Below are positions 1 to 8,005 of a DNA stretch of 47,568 nucleotides, piece after piece. The position numbers and the translations under genes were made by a program. Source of the DNA: Rhodobiaceae bacterium UBA6963 (GTDB lineage Bacteria; Pseudomonadota; Alphaproteobacteria; RS24). The stretch is from the NCBI GenBank assembly GCA_002450335.1, contig DJZB01000009.1, positions 10,879 through 58,446 of the forward strand, read 5' to 3'. Every line of letters begins with the position of its first letter. The first letter of the stretch is position 1. Under the pieces are notes generated by a model. It saw nothing but the letters and a program-made list of their open reading frames with translations, was not told where the DNA came from and made no database searches.

Positions 1-1
1 G

Positions 2-76
2 CAGACAAAACAAGCTGTCGCAGATGGATTTGAAGGCGCTGAGGGTTTAAAGAAAAAATTTATGACTCAACTTTGA
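2..76 (+). CDS. C-terminal tail of a truncated gene (left edge)
   Basis: From base 2 an open frame of 24 codons runs to a TGA at 74-76. Its composition looks protein-like (charged and small residues, ending KKKFMTQL), and it may be the last part of a plus-strand gene that starts before the window. It would overlap the end of the convergent sulfotransferase gene by 17 bases. Too little is visible to name a family, and a chance open frame of this length cannot be excluded. Confidence 0.3.
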   Translation, partial: QTKQAVADGFEGAEGLKKKFMTQL

Positions 77-1328
77 CCGGGAAAGCATCAAAATAGAATT
101 GAAATTTCCCCCGTAATGCAGCCGGATCAATATCAAAATCGCGCTTTAGGTGATAAGCAATCTGCCCATATTTGCCACGGGGATGCTTATCCATAAAGCC
201 CTGCAATTCACCTCGTGCCTTATCCGTTAATGCCAAGCCGGCTTTCTCATAAATAATCTCAAGTGTCGCAAAGGCATCAGCCATAAATTCGTTGAACATA
301 ATATCCACACTCTGCGCCGCAGGAATTTGCGAACGGTCACGAACACATGCCTCAAGTAATTTATAAATTCTATCCGCCCAATAATGACCTATCTCAGGCA
401 CATCAATACTGTCGCGAATGGCACGCCGACCATATGCAACCATCGTTGCTGCCGATTGGATAACTGAAACAGGGTCACGATGCGTAATCGGAATAATGGC
501 ATCGGGAAATACTTTTTTCAGCACCGGTAATTGCTCAAGATGCTGGGGGCATTTTAGCACCCAACGTGTTTTTGCCCCGCTTGCATCGCCGTCCTGCCAA
601 GTGAGAATCTTCAAAACGGTTTTCATATATTCATAATGCGGGGTTTGGTCGGCAGAGAAATAATAATCCCGCCAACGGGGTGAAGTGCTGAGCCATTCAA
701 AATTGTATGAAGCAAAATCAGGGCCCATTAATTCAAGCTCCTCATGAATATGTTCTGGATTCATTGGATGCATCGCCGCCATAAGTGGGCTAATTTGCTG
801 CATGGCCTGCCATTGCGCATCACATCTTTCATATCGCGGATCTTGACCATTTTCCCCCATCTGCTCGCCGGGTGTCGGGACAGGCTCATATGATTCCCAT
901 AAAGGCAGAGACCGCAGTCGACTATCCGCCGCCAGAAGATTCAACAAATGCGTTGTGCCTGAGCGCGGCAACCCTGCCACAATAATTGGAGCATCAATTT
1001 TAACATCATGGATTTCAGGGTGACGGGTCAGTAAGTCTTGTATCAGCAAACGGTTTTTGGCAAAGGTCACCAGTTTGCCTCTCAATCCCAGAAGCCCAAG
1101 ATTATTAATTGTCTCATCCTGACCCCATTCCTCACACAGCAAGGTGAGCCGAGGCATAAATTCCATATCTCCAAAATCTTCAAGCGACAGCGTATCTTTG
1201 GCTTCTGCTAAAATCTCATCAGGGTTCAGGGCTACAGACATGTCCGCCACCATTTCCATAGCAGCTTGCGCGGCCTCGGTCAGAACCGGCGCAGATAAAT
1301 CGTCAATTGTGATGATATTTTTTTCCAT
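60..1328 (-). CDS. Sulfotransferase family protein
   Basis: 422-residue PAPS-dependent sulfotransferase of the Sulfotransfer_3-like bacterial type. The 5'-phosphosulfate loop is PRSGTT at residues 121-126, after a hydrophobic strand (114-120). A conserved WVLKCPQHL block lies at 256-264, and ITHRDP at 281-286 fits the 3'-phosphate-binding region. No signal peptide or membrane segment is seen, so it should act in the cytoplasm on an unknown acceptor. The ATG is preceded on the minus strand by GGAGGGGTC, a good ribosome-binding site. It is divergent from the glycerate kinase gene and could in principle act on a compatible-solute glycoside, but nothing in the sequence proves this. Confidence 0.85.
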   Translation of the reverse strand: MEKNIITIDDLSAPVLTEAAQAAMEMVADMSVALNPDEILAEAKDTLSLEDFGDMEFMPRLTLLCEEWGQDETINNLGLLGLRGKLVTFAKNRLLIQDLLTRHPEIHDVKIDAPIIVAGLPRSGTTHLLNLLAADSRLRSLPLWESYEPVPTPGEQMGENGQDPRYERCDAQWQAMQQISPLMAAMHPMNPEHIHEELELMGPDFASYNFEWLSTSPRWRDYYFSADQTPHYEYMKTVLKILTWQDGDASGAKTRWVLKCPQHLEQLPVLKKVFPDAIIPITHRDPVSVIQSAATMVAYGRRAIRDSIDVPEIGHYWADRIYKLLEACVRDRSQIPAAQSVDIMFNEFMADAFATLEIIYEKAGLALTDKARGELQGFMDKHPRGKYGQIAYHLKRDFDIDPAALRGKFQFYFDAFPVKVES

Positions 1329-1462
1329 GACCCCTCCAGAACGGGAAGACTACAACAGGATATCACCGATGGGAATGCCATGTATCAGTGCAATTATACT
1401 CTTTAGCTCTCAGAAACCCTATAAACCTTTACGCATTGGGGAAAATATGGGTAAATCTCAAT

Positions 1463-2257
1463 ATGTTGCTCGCAGATGTAATTTCAGACCTAGTTACATT
1501 CCTAGATGATAAAATCTCAGACGCGCCTTACACGCTCGCAGTTTCCGGCGGTCAGGGGGCTGGCAAGTCCACCATGTGCAATGCCCTTGAGGACGCTTTA
1601 CTGCTTAAAGGTCAAAAAACCCTCACACTCTCTCTGGATGATTTTTATCACTGCAAAGCCACGCGACAGAGGCTCGCCGACACCATCCATCCGCTATGTG
1701 CCACACGCGGCGTACCCGGCACGCACGACGTGACACTTATGCGTCACACGCTGACAGCACTTAAAGAGGCCCAAGACAGCTCACACACCCCAATTCCGAG
1801 ATTCAGCAAAAGCCATGACGATAGACTGTCAGAGGGGGACTGGCTGATTTTTGAGGGCCGCCCCAATTTGATTATTATTGAGGGCTGGTGTGTCGGTGCG
1901 GAGTCCGGCTTTATTGCCGAATACCCGCCCACAGATTGGGAACGCAAGCACGACCCTGAGGGAGTTTGGAAGCGTTGGGCTATGGAGCAAGCCGATGACT
2001 ATAAGGATATATGGTCTGCACGAGATGCGCTCATATTATTAAGACAAAAAGATTTTGAACAGGTTATTGATAGCCGCTGGACACAAGAGCAACAAAATGC
2101 GCGCGAAAGTGGCATCTGGCAGTTTGAAAACCGTGACGCTGTCGCAGATTTTTGTGCCCATTATGAAAGTTGGACAAAGGGAGTCTGGGAATATTTACCA
2201 AATTACGCCGATTTTCATATTTATCGGGACTCTAACTATGTTTTCAGCTATCTATAG
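1463..2257 (+). CDS. D-glycerate 3-kinase-like P-loop kinase
   Basis: 264-residue kinase of the plant GLYK / YGR205W-like P-loop family. The Walker A loop SGGQGAGKST is at residues 28-37, followed by LDDFYH at 58-63, a family hallmark. The likely role is ATP-dependent phosphorylation of D-glycerate to 3-phosphoglycerate in the cytoplasm. The open frame extends upstream to 1388, but the ATG at 1463 begins right at the predicted N-terminal helix and fits family length better. The gene is 24 bases upstream of, and in the same frame as, the sugar phosphorylase. That enzyme would release glycerate if it is a glucosylglycerate phosphorylase, so the pairing supports glycerate as substrate. A phosphoribulokinase/uridine-kinase-like activity is the alternative. 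Confidence 0.78.
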   Translation: MLLADVISDLVTFLDDKISDAPYTLAVSGGQGAGKSTMCNALEDALLLKGQKTLTLSLDDFYHCKATRQRLADTIHPLCATRGVPGTHDVTLMRHTLTALKEAQDSSHTPIPRFSKSHDDRLSEGDWLIFEGRPNLIIIEGWCVGAESGFIAEYPPTDWERKHDPEGVWKRWAMEQADDYKDIWSARDALILLRQKDFEQVIDSRWTQEQQNARESGIWQFENRDAVADFCAHYESWTKGVWEYLPNYADFHIYRDSNYVFSYL

Positions 2258-2281
2258 GATGAATACCAAGGCTTAGTTACA

Positions 2282-3997
2282 GTGTTAAAAAATATACTCT
2301 CCCAGCATATTGAGTTTATATATCCGCAAGCGGACTCATCGACACTAGTCGAGAAAATATGTGACAGCTTTGACATCTCTCCAACCATTGAAGCAAAAAC
2401 AGACCGAGAATTTTGGAATGAGAATGACAGCTTTCTCATAACCTACGGGGATACGATTTTATCAGAAGAAAAACACCCGCTCCAAAACATCCATGAGTTC
2501 CTCGGTGATTATCTCGAAAAAGCTATAACTGGCGTCCATATTCTTCCCTATTTTCCCTTCACCTCGGATGACGGCTTTGCCGTAAGTGATTACCGCACTG
2601 TCCGCCATGATTTAGGCGATTGGGAAGATATTCAGGGCATTGCAGAGGATTATCGCCTGATGTCCGATGTGGTTATCAACCATGCATCAGCCAACCATGA
2701 ATGGTTCAAACAATTTTTATCAAATGAAAACCCGGGTCGGCATTACATCAAAACATCTGATCCGACGGAGGATTTATCCCTCGTAACACGCCCGCGCCCA
2801 TCCCCTCTGCTTATTCCATTTGAAACCACATCCGGCGAGAAACATGTCTGGTGTACATTCGGTGCAGATCAAGTCGATCTTGATTTTTCCAACCCTGACC
2901 TGTTGTGCGAATTTATTTCCCTTATGCGCTTTTATATAAATAAGGGCATTCGTGTGTTTCGGCTTGATGCAGTGGGTTTTTTATGGAAAGAGGCCGGCAC
3001 AAATTGTCTTCATCTGCCGCAAACCCATGAAATTATCAAACTTATACGCACACTTGTCGATCATCTGGACGATACGGTCTTGCTGATAACTGAAACCAAT
3101 GTGCCCAATCATGAAAACCTTCAATATTTTGGTAATGGCAATGAAGCCCATGTAATTTACAATTTCAGCCTACCCCCTTTACTTGTGCATGCCCTTCTCA
3201 CAGGACGCTCAACTTATTTGCGGCGCTGGATGATGGCCATGCCACCGAGCCAGGATGGGTGCACATTGTTTAATTTCTCAGCATCTCATGATGGCATTGG
3301 CCTGCGCCCGGTAGAGGGTTTGCTCCCGGAAGAAGAAATCTCCAAAATGATTGATACAATTATGGGATTTGGCGGGCGTGTAACCATGCGCAGTTTTGAG
3401 GGTCGCGAAGTGCCTTATGAAATGAACACCACCCTGTTCAGTGCATTAAAAGGGACTGTTCATGGTGAGGATGACCTTCGTGTTGCCCGTTTCATTGCCT
3501 CGCAAACTATTATGATGTCGCTGGAAGGCATACCCGCTTTTTATATTCAAAGCCTTTTGGCATCTGAAAATGACGAAGCGCGCGCTGCCGAGGCAGGCCA
3601 TAACCGCGCCCTAAACCGCACACAATGGTCGGCCAAAAATATCGACGAGACTCTGTCAAATGAGACGTCACCTTTGTCTCAAATATTCCGTGAATTGAAA
3701 AAACGGCTAGAGATTAGAAAAAATCAAAAAGCCTTTCATCCGGATGCAACCCAATTCACGCTTCATCTCAAGCCAGGCATGTTTGGCTTCTGGCGACAGA
3801 GCCTTGACCGCAAGCAATCTCTTTTTGTTGTGACCAATATCACCCATGAAGAAAAACTTCTCAGCCTGCGCGATATGAATCTTTACCAGCAATCACAATG
3901 GCAGGATTTATTGAGCGACAAAATTGTTGACCCCTCTGATGAGGTGCTCACTTTAAAGCCCTATCAAAGCATCTGGATTACGAATATTTCTGGATAA
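2282..3997 (+). CDS. GH13 sugar phosphorylase, probably glucosylglycerate phosphorylase
   Basis: 571-residue retaining GH13 enzyme of the sucrose-phosphorylase-like subfamily (GH13_18). Visible landmarks are DVVINH (129-134), nucleophile Asp229 in FRLDAV, acid/base Glu271 in ITETN, and SASHDGIG with the transition-state Asp at 337. The family splits glucosides with phosphate to glucose-1-phosphate; members act on sucrose, sucrose-6-phosphate, glucosylglycerol or glucosylglycerate. The neighbours (glycerate kinase upstream, glucosylglycerate synthesis genes facing it) point to glucosylglycerate, giving glycerate plus glucose-1-phosphate. Translation starts at GTG 2282 with only a weak ribosome-binding site, 24 bases after the kinase stop, so coupling is likely. 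Substrate is inferred from context, not from residues. Confidence 0.82.
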   Translation: MLKNILSQHIEFIYPQADSSTLVEKICDSFDISPTIEAKTDREFWNENDSFLITYGDTILSEEKHPLQNIHEFLGDYLEKAITGVHILPYFPFTSDDGFAVSDYRTVRHDLGDWEDIQGIAEDYRLMSDVVINHASANHEWFKQFLSNENPGRHYIKTSDPTEDLSLVTRPRPSPLLIPFETTSGEKHVWCTFGADQVDLDFSNPDLLCEFISLMRFYINKGIRVFRLDAVGFLWKEAGTNCLHLPQTHEIIKLIRTLVDHLDDTVLLITETNVPNHENLQYFGNGNEAHVIYNFSLPPLLVHALLTGRSTYLRRWMMAMPPSQDGCTLFNFSASHDGIGLRPVEGLLPEEEISKMIDTIMGFGGRVTMRSFEGREVPYEMNTTLFSALKGTVHGEDDLRVARFIASQTIMMSLEGIPAFYIQSLLASENDEARAAEAGHNRALNRTQWSAKNIDETLSNETSPLSQIFRELKKRLEIRKNQKAFHPDATQFTLHLKPGMFGFWRQSLDRKQSLFVVTNITHEEKLLSLRDMNLYQQSQWQDLLSDKIVDPSDEVLTLKPYQSIWITNISG

Positions 3998-4009
3998 GCG
4001 GCGGGTAAG

Positions 4010-5224
4010 CTACGCAGCATTATCAAGCTTCACGGCTTCCGCATAACGCGACAGAAAATCTGACTTCGCGGCATTCACACGGTTCCAGCTTGGCAGGAAC
4101 GGGGTCTCCATAGGATTTTGTAAATAGGTTTCCCCGGCGACCATAATATTGCGCGCAAACAGCTCAACAGCTGCTTCCTCTGAATGTCGGTCTAATGTCA
4201 AATCATTCATCATGGCGTCATTATAGTAGCAATCAATCCGGTCCAGCGCCTCACGGTAATAGGTTGCTTTGATGGTTCTGAATTTCTCCGCAGAAAATAC
4301 TTCACCATCTGTTGCCAGCTTGCGGAACACGGCTTTGCTGATATCCACGCTCATGCGCGACAGGCCTTTGGTAACATCCTCGGCGGACATTTCTTGATGC
4401 TTATGATCATACTGGTCGGCAATATCAACCTGAGAGATAACACGGTTTGAATAATTGCGACGCACTTCGGACAGAACACCAATCTCAAGCCCCCAGTCAG
4501 AGGGGATACGGATGTCATTCACAACATGACTGCGCATGGCAAACTCACCAGCTAAGGGATAGCGGAAGCTATCGAGAAAACGCAGATAATCATTATCCCC
4601 GCAGACTTTCCGCAAGGCTTCTAAAAGCGGCGTAATCAGCAGGCGCGTGACACGCCCCCCCAATTTTTGTTCATTAATACGCGGGTAAAAACCTTTGGCA
4701 AAAACATACGGAAAAACAGGATGCACCACAGGATAAAGCAAGCGTGCCAGCATCTCGCGATTATAGGTGAGGATATCGCAATCATGTAAGCCGATAACAT
4801 CGACATTACGCAAAGACAGCATATAGCCAAAACAATACCAAACATTGCGCCCCTTACCCAGTTCAGATGGCGCAAGCCCAAGCTCACCCAGCTCTTTATC
4901 AAGAGCCGTTAGGCGCGGGCCGTCATGCCATAAAACCGAATGCACTTGCGGGAGACGAGAAAAATATTCTTTGGCATGGGCAAATTGTTTCTCATCAGCA
5001 CGGTCAAGCCCAATAACAATTTGATTGAGATAAGGGACTTTAGTCAGCTCCTGCACAATATTTTCTAGTGCAGGGCTTTCTAGTTCGGAGTAAAGGCTTG
5101 GTAAGACAAGACCAATAGAGCGTTTCTGACTATAAGCAGAGAGTTCGCGCTCCAAATCTTCGACTGAACGCCGCGTCAGATTATGAAGGGTTGTAATACT
5201 GCCATTTTGAAAAAAATCTGCCAT
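4010..5224 (-). CDS. gpgS: Glucosyl-3-phosphoglycerate synthase (GT81-like)
   Basis: 404-residue soluble GT-A glycosyltransferase resembling cyanobacterial and marine bacterial glucosyl-3-phosphoglycerate synthases. An N-terminal nucleotide-binding half contains GKGRNVW (123-129) and the metal-binding DCD (148-150, in GLHDCDIL). Further on lie PLAGEFAM (223-230) and GLEIG (245-249), typical of the acceptor half of this family. It would transfer glucose from NDP-glucose to 3-phosphoglycerate. It follows the phosphatase gene by 28 bases on the same strand, matching the two-step synthesis. Its 3' end is only 12 bases from the convergent phosphorylase gene. A mannosyl-3-phosphoglycerate synthase is the main alternative, but the length and motifs favour GpgS. 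Confidence 0.82.
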   Translation of the reverse strand: MADFFQNGSITTLHNLTRRSVEDLERELSAYSQKRSIGLVLPSLYSELESPALENIVQELTKVPYLNQIVIGLDRADEKQFAHAKEYFSRLPQVHSVLWHDGPRLTALDKELGELGLAPSELGKGRNVWYCFGYMLSLRNVDVIGLHDCDILTYNREMLARLLYPVVHPVFPYVFAKGFYPRINEQKLGGRVTRLLITPLLEALRKVCGDNDYLRFLDSFRYPLAGEFAMRSHVVNDIRIPSDWGLEIGVLSEVRRNYSNRVISQVDIADQYDHKHQEMSAEDVTKGLSRMSVDISKAVFRKLATDGEVFSAEKFRTIKATYYREALDRIDCYYNDAMMNDLTLDRHSEEAAVELFARNIMVAGETYLQNPMETPFLPSWNRVNAAKSDFLSRYAEAVKLDNAA

Positions 5225-5252
5225 CGCCTTATTCCATATACATATTATTTAA

Positions 5253-6011
5253 CTAGGTCTTCTTCTCAGCAAGAAAAGTAAATATAGCCTCAGCCCATCC
5301 TGACGGCCCAGCTTGTTTTGTCAAATAAAGTGTATGTGTCGACGGTAGTTGAGCCGTAACCTGCAAATGAGGGTTACAAATGAGCGCCCCCCTATCGGCG
5401 GCAAGCAGCATGCTCACATCATTTGGCCCATCACCTAACGCCCATATTTGGACATCAGATTTATTGTTTTGCGCAATAACACGCTTAATGGCCTCGGCTT
5501 TATCGCGGCGCGGGATAAGGTGATAAAACCGCCCACCGCGAATAATGTAAAACCCTTTATCGGCTAATAAATCTGTATCAGGCACGCCCTCGCCAGACCA
5601 TATGAAAGGTTCGCTGGCCTCACGTTTGGCGGCAAGTGTTGCAGCTGTTTCATCCAGCCCCGTCAGTTCAGAAACCTCCGCAACGCTCATATCACCAAAG
5701 CCTTTTATAGTGGCGCGCACAGCTTCCGGCAGCGTATTCAGCGCCTCTCTGATGTCATCAATATGACCGGCGCTGTCGATTGTCCCATCCGCATAGGCGA
5801 TAATTGCACCATTCTCGGCAATGATTGGGCCTTCTAATTTGAGCTGTGCGACAAGCGGCATAATTTCTGCGCGGGTTTTACTGCTCACAATACTTACGCG
5901 AATACCAGCTTGCGCCAAGGCTTCTAATGCAGGAAGTGCGGCATCAAATGCATAGGTTTCATGGTCTAGGAGTGACCCATCTAAATCTGTGAAAACCATT
6001 ACATCAGTCAT
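5253..6011 (-). CDS. gpgP: Glucosyl-/mannosyl-3-phosphoglycerate phosphatase (HAD-IIB)
   Basis: 252-residue HAD-superfamily phosphatase, IIB cap type. Motif I is DLDG with catalytic Asp9 and Asp11, motif II is Ser43-Ser44 in SSKTRAEI, and motif IV is GDGPND (193-198). AENGA near 65-69 and the compact alpha/beta cap are typical of mannosyl-3-phosphoglycerate phosphatases, many of which also take the glucosyl substrate. Being first in a two-gene unit with gpgS indicates that it dephosphorylates glucosyl-3-phosphoglycerate to glucosylglycerate. The ATG lies at 6011, downstream of the tRNA-Thr gene on the same strand. Confidence 0.83.
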   Translation of the reverse strand: MTDVMVFTDLDGSLLDHETYAFDAALPALEALAQAGIRVSIVSSKTRAEIMPLVAQLKLEGPIIAENGAIIAYADGTIDSAGHIDDIREALNTLPEAVRATIKGFGDMSVAEVSELTGLDETAATLAAKREASEPFIWSGEGVPDTDLLADKGFYIIRGGRFYHLIPRRDKAEAIKRVIAQNNKSDVQIWALGDGPNDVSMLLAADRGALICNPHLQVTAQLPSTHTLYLTKQAGPSGWAEAIFTFLAEKKT

Positions 6012-6063
6012 AAGATAATCTTATCATTTTTAATGCTTAATGGCTGAATGAATTTTGGGAAAA

Positions 6064-6139
6064 TGGTGCCGGCACACGGACTTGAACCGCGGACCCTCTG
6101 ATTACAAATCAGATGCTCTACCAACTGAGCTATACCGGC
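6064..6139 (-). tRNA. tRNA-Thr (UGU)
   Basis: A 76-nt cloverleaf including encoded CCA (complement of 6064-6066). The acceptor arm GCCGGTA pairs with TGCCGGC with one G-U. The anticodon stem TCTGA/TCAGA encloses loop TTTGTAA, giving anticodon UGU. The T arm contains GGTTCAAGTCC. It lies between gpgP and trhO and is divergent from trhO. Confidence 0.97.
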
Positions 6140-6153
6140 TTAAAACCACGCCT

Positions 6154-6209
6154 TGTATAGCGACTCTGCAAGTCCTATGCCAGCATTTTTTTAAGAGTTT
6201 TTTTAAGAG
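6154..6209 (-). promoter_or_regulatory. Putative tRNA-Thr promoter with phased A-tract UP-like element
   Basis: Read on the minus strand, a -35-like CTGGCA (6183-6178) and a -10-like TATACA (6159-6154) are separated by 18 bases, about 15 bases upstream of the tRNA. Directly upstream of the -35 box lie two A7 tracts (T7 on the plus strand at 6186-6192 and 6198-6204) 12 bases apart, as expected of an UP element of a strong stable-RNA promoter. Assignment is by position and resemblance only. Confidence 0.35.
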
Positions 6210-6221
6210 TTTGTTTGAGAA
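6186..6221. repeat. 12-bp tandem repeat, two perfect copies plus one degenerate
   Basis: The unit TTTTTTTAAGAG occurs at 6186-6197 and 6198-6209, followed by a degenerate third copy (6210-6221, TTTGTTTGAGAA). It lies between tRNA-Thr and trhO and contains phased T-tracts. Confidence 0.8.
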
Positions 6222-6244
6222 TATTTTTTTGCAAATGGATTCAG

Positions 6245-6262
6245 AAATCACAAAAATCACAA
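6245..6262. repeat. 9-bp tandem repeat upstream of trhO
   Basis: AAATCACAA is repeated perfectly at 6245-6253 and 6254-6262. It sits in the trhO leader, about 50 bases before the chosen ATG. Confidence 0.75.
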
Positions 6263-6310
6263 AATTCATTCAGGCTTGAAATTAACCATGAATACCGTCA
6301 TTTTTCCAAT

Positions 6311-7306
6311 ATGACTGAAACGCCACCTCTCTCTGGGACTGATAAAGTACCTCAACCACCAGCAGACAGACCTGTTGTGATTATGGCGCTTTATAAATTC
6401 ACAGCCCTGCCCGCATTTGAAGCTCTGCGTCCACCGCTTCAAACAGCTGCGCGCAAAGCAGGCGTCCTTGGCACAGTTTTACTGGCGCATGAAGGTATTA
6501 ACGGCACGCTTGCCGGTCGCCGCGACGCCATCAGCAATTTTCTGAACCGACTGGAAAGCGAGCCAGCTATTGGCGCGCTTGACGTTAAATTTTCTTTCGC
6601 GGAGGAGCAGCCTTTCTATCGCATGAAAGTCCGTCTTAAAAAAGAAATCGTCACCCTTGGTCAACCTGCTGTTGATCCGACAAATACAGTCGGCACTTAT
6701 GTTGACCCAAGGGACTGGAACAAGTTGATTGATGACCCCGACACACTCGTTATCGACACGCGTAACGATTACGAAGTCTCCATCGGCACATTTCAGAATA
6801 CCGTGAACCCCGAAACATCAAGCTTTCGTGAATTTGCAGATTTTGTGGAAGATAAGCTCAAACCGCTGATTAAAGATAAAAAACCCAAAAATATCGCCAT
6901 GTTCTGTACGGGCGGCATAAGGTGTGAAAAATCCACCAGCTATCTTCTGCAACAAGGCTTTGAAAATGTGTTTCACCTGAAAGGTGGGATTTTGAAATAT
7001 CTCGAAACCGTGCCGGAAGATGACAGCAAATGGCAGGGGGAATGTTTTGTTTTTGACGAGCGGGTTTCTGTTGGACACAATTTACAGCCTGGCAGCTATG
7101 ATATGTGCCATGCCTGTCGCATGCCCTTATCGCAAGAAGAAAAACAACATGCCGCATACCGCGCCGGCATTTCCTGCCCTAAATGTGTCGATAAGTTAAG
7201 CGAGATGCAGATACAAAGATTTGAAGAGCGCCAGAAACAGATGAAACTCGCCAAACAAAGAGGCGAAGCACATATTGGCAGGTTTCACAATACGGAGGAG
7301 AGTTAA
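6311..7306 (+). CDS. trhO: tRNA uridine(34) hydroxylase / rhodanese-like TrhO
   Basis: 331-residue UPF0176/TrhO protein. It has an N-terminal acylphosphatase-like half, a central rhodanese domain with the active loop CTGGIRCEK starting at Cys199, and a C-terminal Cys-rich zinc-like segment (CHACRMP, CPKC). Family members make 5-hydroxyuridine at tRNA position 34 using prephenate-derived chemistry independent of oxygen. The open frame could begin at 6215, but that extension crosses short tandem repeats and is poorly protein-like. ATG 6311 precedes the conserved domain. The stop is 5 bases before the next gene's GTG. Confidence 0.9.
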   Translation: MTETPPLSGTDKVPQPPADRPVVIMALYKFTALPAFEALRPPLQTAARKAGVLGTVLLAHEGINGTLAGRRDAISNFLNRLESEPAIGALDVKFSFAEEQPFYRMKVRLKKEIVTLGQPAVDPTNTVGTYVDPRDWNKLIDDPDTLVIDTRNDYEVSIGTFQNTVNPETSSFREFADFVEDKLKPLIKDKKPKNIAMFCTGGIRCEKSTSYLLQQGFENVFHLKGGILKYLETVPEDDSKWQGECFVFDERVSVGHNLQPGSYDMCHACRMPLSQEEKQHAAYRAGISCPKCVDKLSEMQIQRFEERQKQMKLAKQRGEAHIGRFHNTEES

Positions 7307-7311
7307 AACGA

Positions 7312-7992
7312 GTGGTTGCGTTACCGTCCATTCCGGTCATTTACAGCTTCAGAAGATGCCCCTATGCCATGCGTGCGCGGCTCGCCCTCCTCGCCAGCGA
7401 ACAGATTTGTGAGCATCGCGAAATACTCCTGCGGGACAAACCGGCCAGCATGTTGACTTTATCCCCCAAAGGGACAGTCCCGGTCATGTGGTTACCCGAT
7501 GGCAGAGTGTTGGATGAAAGCCTGGATGTGATGTATTGGGCTCTTCACAAAAATGACCCGCTTGGCTGGCTGGAATACACATCAAACGACATTCTGATGG
7601 CGACCAAACTTATAGAAGAAAATGATGGCCCCTTTAAACATCACCTCGACCGCTATAAATATGCCGACAGATATGAAAAAGAAAATCTCGACATGCATAA
7701 AAACGCTTGCCTCGAGACGCTGGAAAAATTGAACACACAACTAAACGGGAATGACTGGCTGTTCGGTGGAGAAGCCCGTATGGTGGATTACGCACTCCTG
7801 CCATTTATCCGGCAATGCCGAATTGCCAATAGCGAATGGTTTGACGCACAGACCCAGCTTGAACATGTGCATCGCTGGCTGCAAAATTTTCTAGCCTCAG
7901 ATATTTTCAATACTGCCATGCATAAATATGACGTCTGGCAAGATGACCACAAGCCTGTTTCTTTCCCCCCTGACGGGTCGTTTGATTGGTAA
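7312..7992 (+). CDS. Glutathione S-transferase / glutaredoxin-2-like protein
   Basis: 226-residue two-domain GST fold. The thioredoxin-like N-terminus carries RRCPYA (Cys16-Pro-Tyr-Ala), a monothiol version of the CPYC of glutaredoxin 2, and the glutathione-binding cis-Pro segment GTVPV and DES follow. An all-helical C-terminal domain completes it. The likely role is a glutathione-dependent thiol transferase. The start is GTG at 7312, set by GGAGGAG at 7294-7300. It is 5 bases after trhO, so probably co-transcribed, and converges with a second GST-like gene. The substrate is unknown. Confidence 0.82.
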   Translation: MVALPSIPVIYSFRRCPYAMRARLALLASEQICEHREILLRDKPASMLTLSPKGTVPVMWLPDGRVLDESLDVMYWALHKNDPLGWLEYTSNDILMATKLIEENDGPFKHHLDRYKYADRYEKENLDMHKNACLETLEKLNTQLNGNDWLFGGEARMVDYALLPFIRQCRIANSEWFDAQTQLEHVHRWLQNFLASDIFNTAMHKYDVWQDDHKPVSFPPDGSFDW

Positions 7993-8005
7993 AGCCTGCC
8001 TGAGA

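Noticed and set aside
6191..6206. TTAA pair in the tRNA-Thr / trhO spacer as a CtrA site
   Set aside because: The spacing is 8 bases, not the 7 required by the CtrA core; it comes from the 12-base T-tract repeat.
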